Part shown: in pieces, positions 5,524 to 5,853 of the stretch
How the letters are laid out: each line of letters starts with the position of its first letter
How positions within the stretch are numbered: position 1 is the stretch's first letter
Assembly: GCA_964195005.1 (NCBI GenBank)
Contig: CAXMOO010000024.1
Span: forward strand, 1 to 5,853
Source of the DNA: JAUXLW01 sp964195005
GTDB lineage: Bacteria; Actinomycetota; Acidimicrobiia; Spongiisociales; SHLN01
Direction of reading: 5' to 3'
Length of the DNA stretch: 5,853 nucleotides
The notes under the pieces: generated by a model
The model's database searches: none
What the model was told of the DNA's origin: nothing
What the model saw: the letters and a program-made list of their open reading frames with translations, nothing else
Program-made: the position numbers and the translations under genes

Positions 5524-5853
5524 GTGACGACGAACAAGAACAAAGTTTTTCAGTCCATCGTCGAAACCACCACGGATTCCATCGTTGCTGCAGACGCTTC
5601 CGGCGATATCATTTCGTGGAACGGTGGGGCAACTGCGATGTTCGGCTACCAAGCAGATGAGGTCATCGGTCAACCGTTGACGATTCTGATCCCGGACCGC
5701 TTCCACGATGCGCACCATGAAGGAATTTCACGGGTCGTGTCCACGGGCGAAACCCGCATCATCGGAAAGCCCGTGGAAGTGGCAGGGGTCAAGCGGGACG
5801 GCACAGAGTTTCCGATCGAGCTGACACTTGGGACCTGGTTGGAAGATGGCGAT
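5524..5853 (+). CDS. PAS-domain sensor protein, N-terminal part (runs off the window)
   Basis: A reading frame from GTG 5524 encodes 110 residues before the window edge and has no stop. It is a PAS domain from near the N-terminus: FQSIVETTTDSIVAAD (9-24), GDIISWNGGATAMFGY (27-42) with the typical W-N-x-G-A-x-x-x-F-G-Y signature, EVIGQPLTILIPDRF, then KRDGTEFPIELTLGTW at the last PAS strands. PAS domains sense small molecules, redox state or light through a bound ligand, or mediate dimerisation. The output domain (histidine kinase, diguanylate cyclase or other) lies outside the window. No ligand-specific residue such as the LOV cysteine motif NCRFLQ is seen. The start is chosen because the upstream in-frame sequence (open to GTG 5425) is unlike PAS. 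A GGAAG at 5506-5510 is 13 bases away, long for a Shine-Dalgarno. It is probably a separate unit from frd. Confidence 0.85.
   Translation, partial: MTTNKNKVFQSIVETTTDSIVAADASGDIISWNGGATAMFGYQADEVIGQPLTILIPDRFHDAHHEGISRVVSTGETRIIGKPVEVAGVKRDGTEFPIELTLGTWLEDGD

Overview
The window is a GC-rich, densely packed bacterial segment with GTG starts, short overlaps between genes and strong G/C at third codon positions. Its centre is a complete four-subunit quinol:fumarate reductase operon, frdABCD, of the Escherichia coli / Mycobacterium type. The base composition, the four-gene frd arrangement and a start without a clear Shine-Dalgarno suggest a high-GC Gram-positive lineage such as Actinomycetota (possibly Acidimicrobiia-like). 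That placement is an inference and no marker gene here proves it.

Layout. Bases 1-393 hold the end of a plus-strand gene for a small membrane protein; its reading frame is open to the window edge. It converges, 22 bases apart, with a minus-strand gene (416-1270) for a TIM-barrel sugar phosphate isomerase/epimerase-like protein. About 200 bases (1271-1469) separate that gene from the divergent frd operon. frdA (1470-3230), frdB (3217-3978), frdC (3971-4351) and frdD (4348-4689) overlap by 14, 8 and 4 bases. A 172-residue TPR-like protein of unknown role (4702-5220) follows after 12 bases and is probably co-transcribed. The roughly 300-base gap 5221-5523 contains the T-arm and acceptor 3' half of a tRNA (Leu-like) on the minus strand without a matching 5' half, and a perfect 10-bp inverted repeat. 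A plus-strand PAS-domain protein starts at 5524 and runs off the right edge.

How it fits together. FrdA (covalent-FAD catalytic subunit) and FrdB (2Fe-2S, 4Fe-4S and 3Fe-4S clusters) would form the cytoplasmic part. FrdC and FrdD would anchor it in the membrane and bind menaquinol/quinone. The complex would use fumarate as terminal electron acceptor when oxygen is short, or work in reverse as a succinate dehydrogenase. The catalytic and cluster residues I could align from memory with the E. coli enzyme are all present, so the complex looks functional. I do not see a convincing undescribed system here. The items most worth a second look are the TPR gene tied to the frd operon and the orphan tRNA 3' half.
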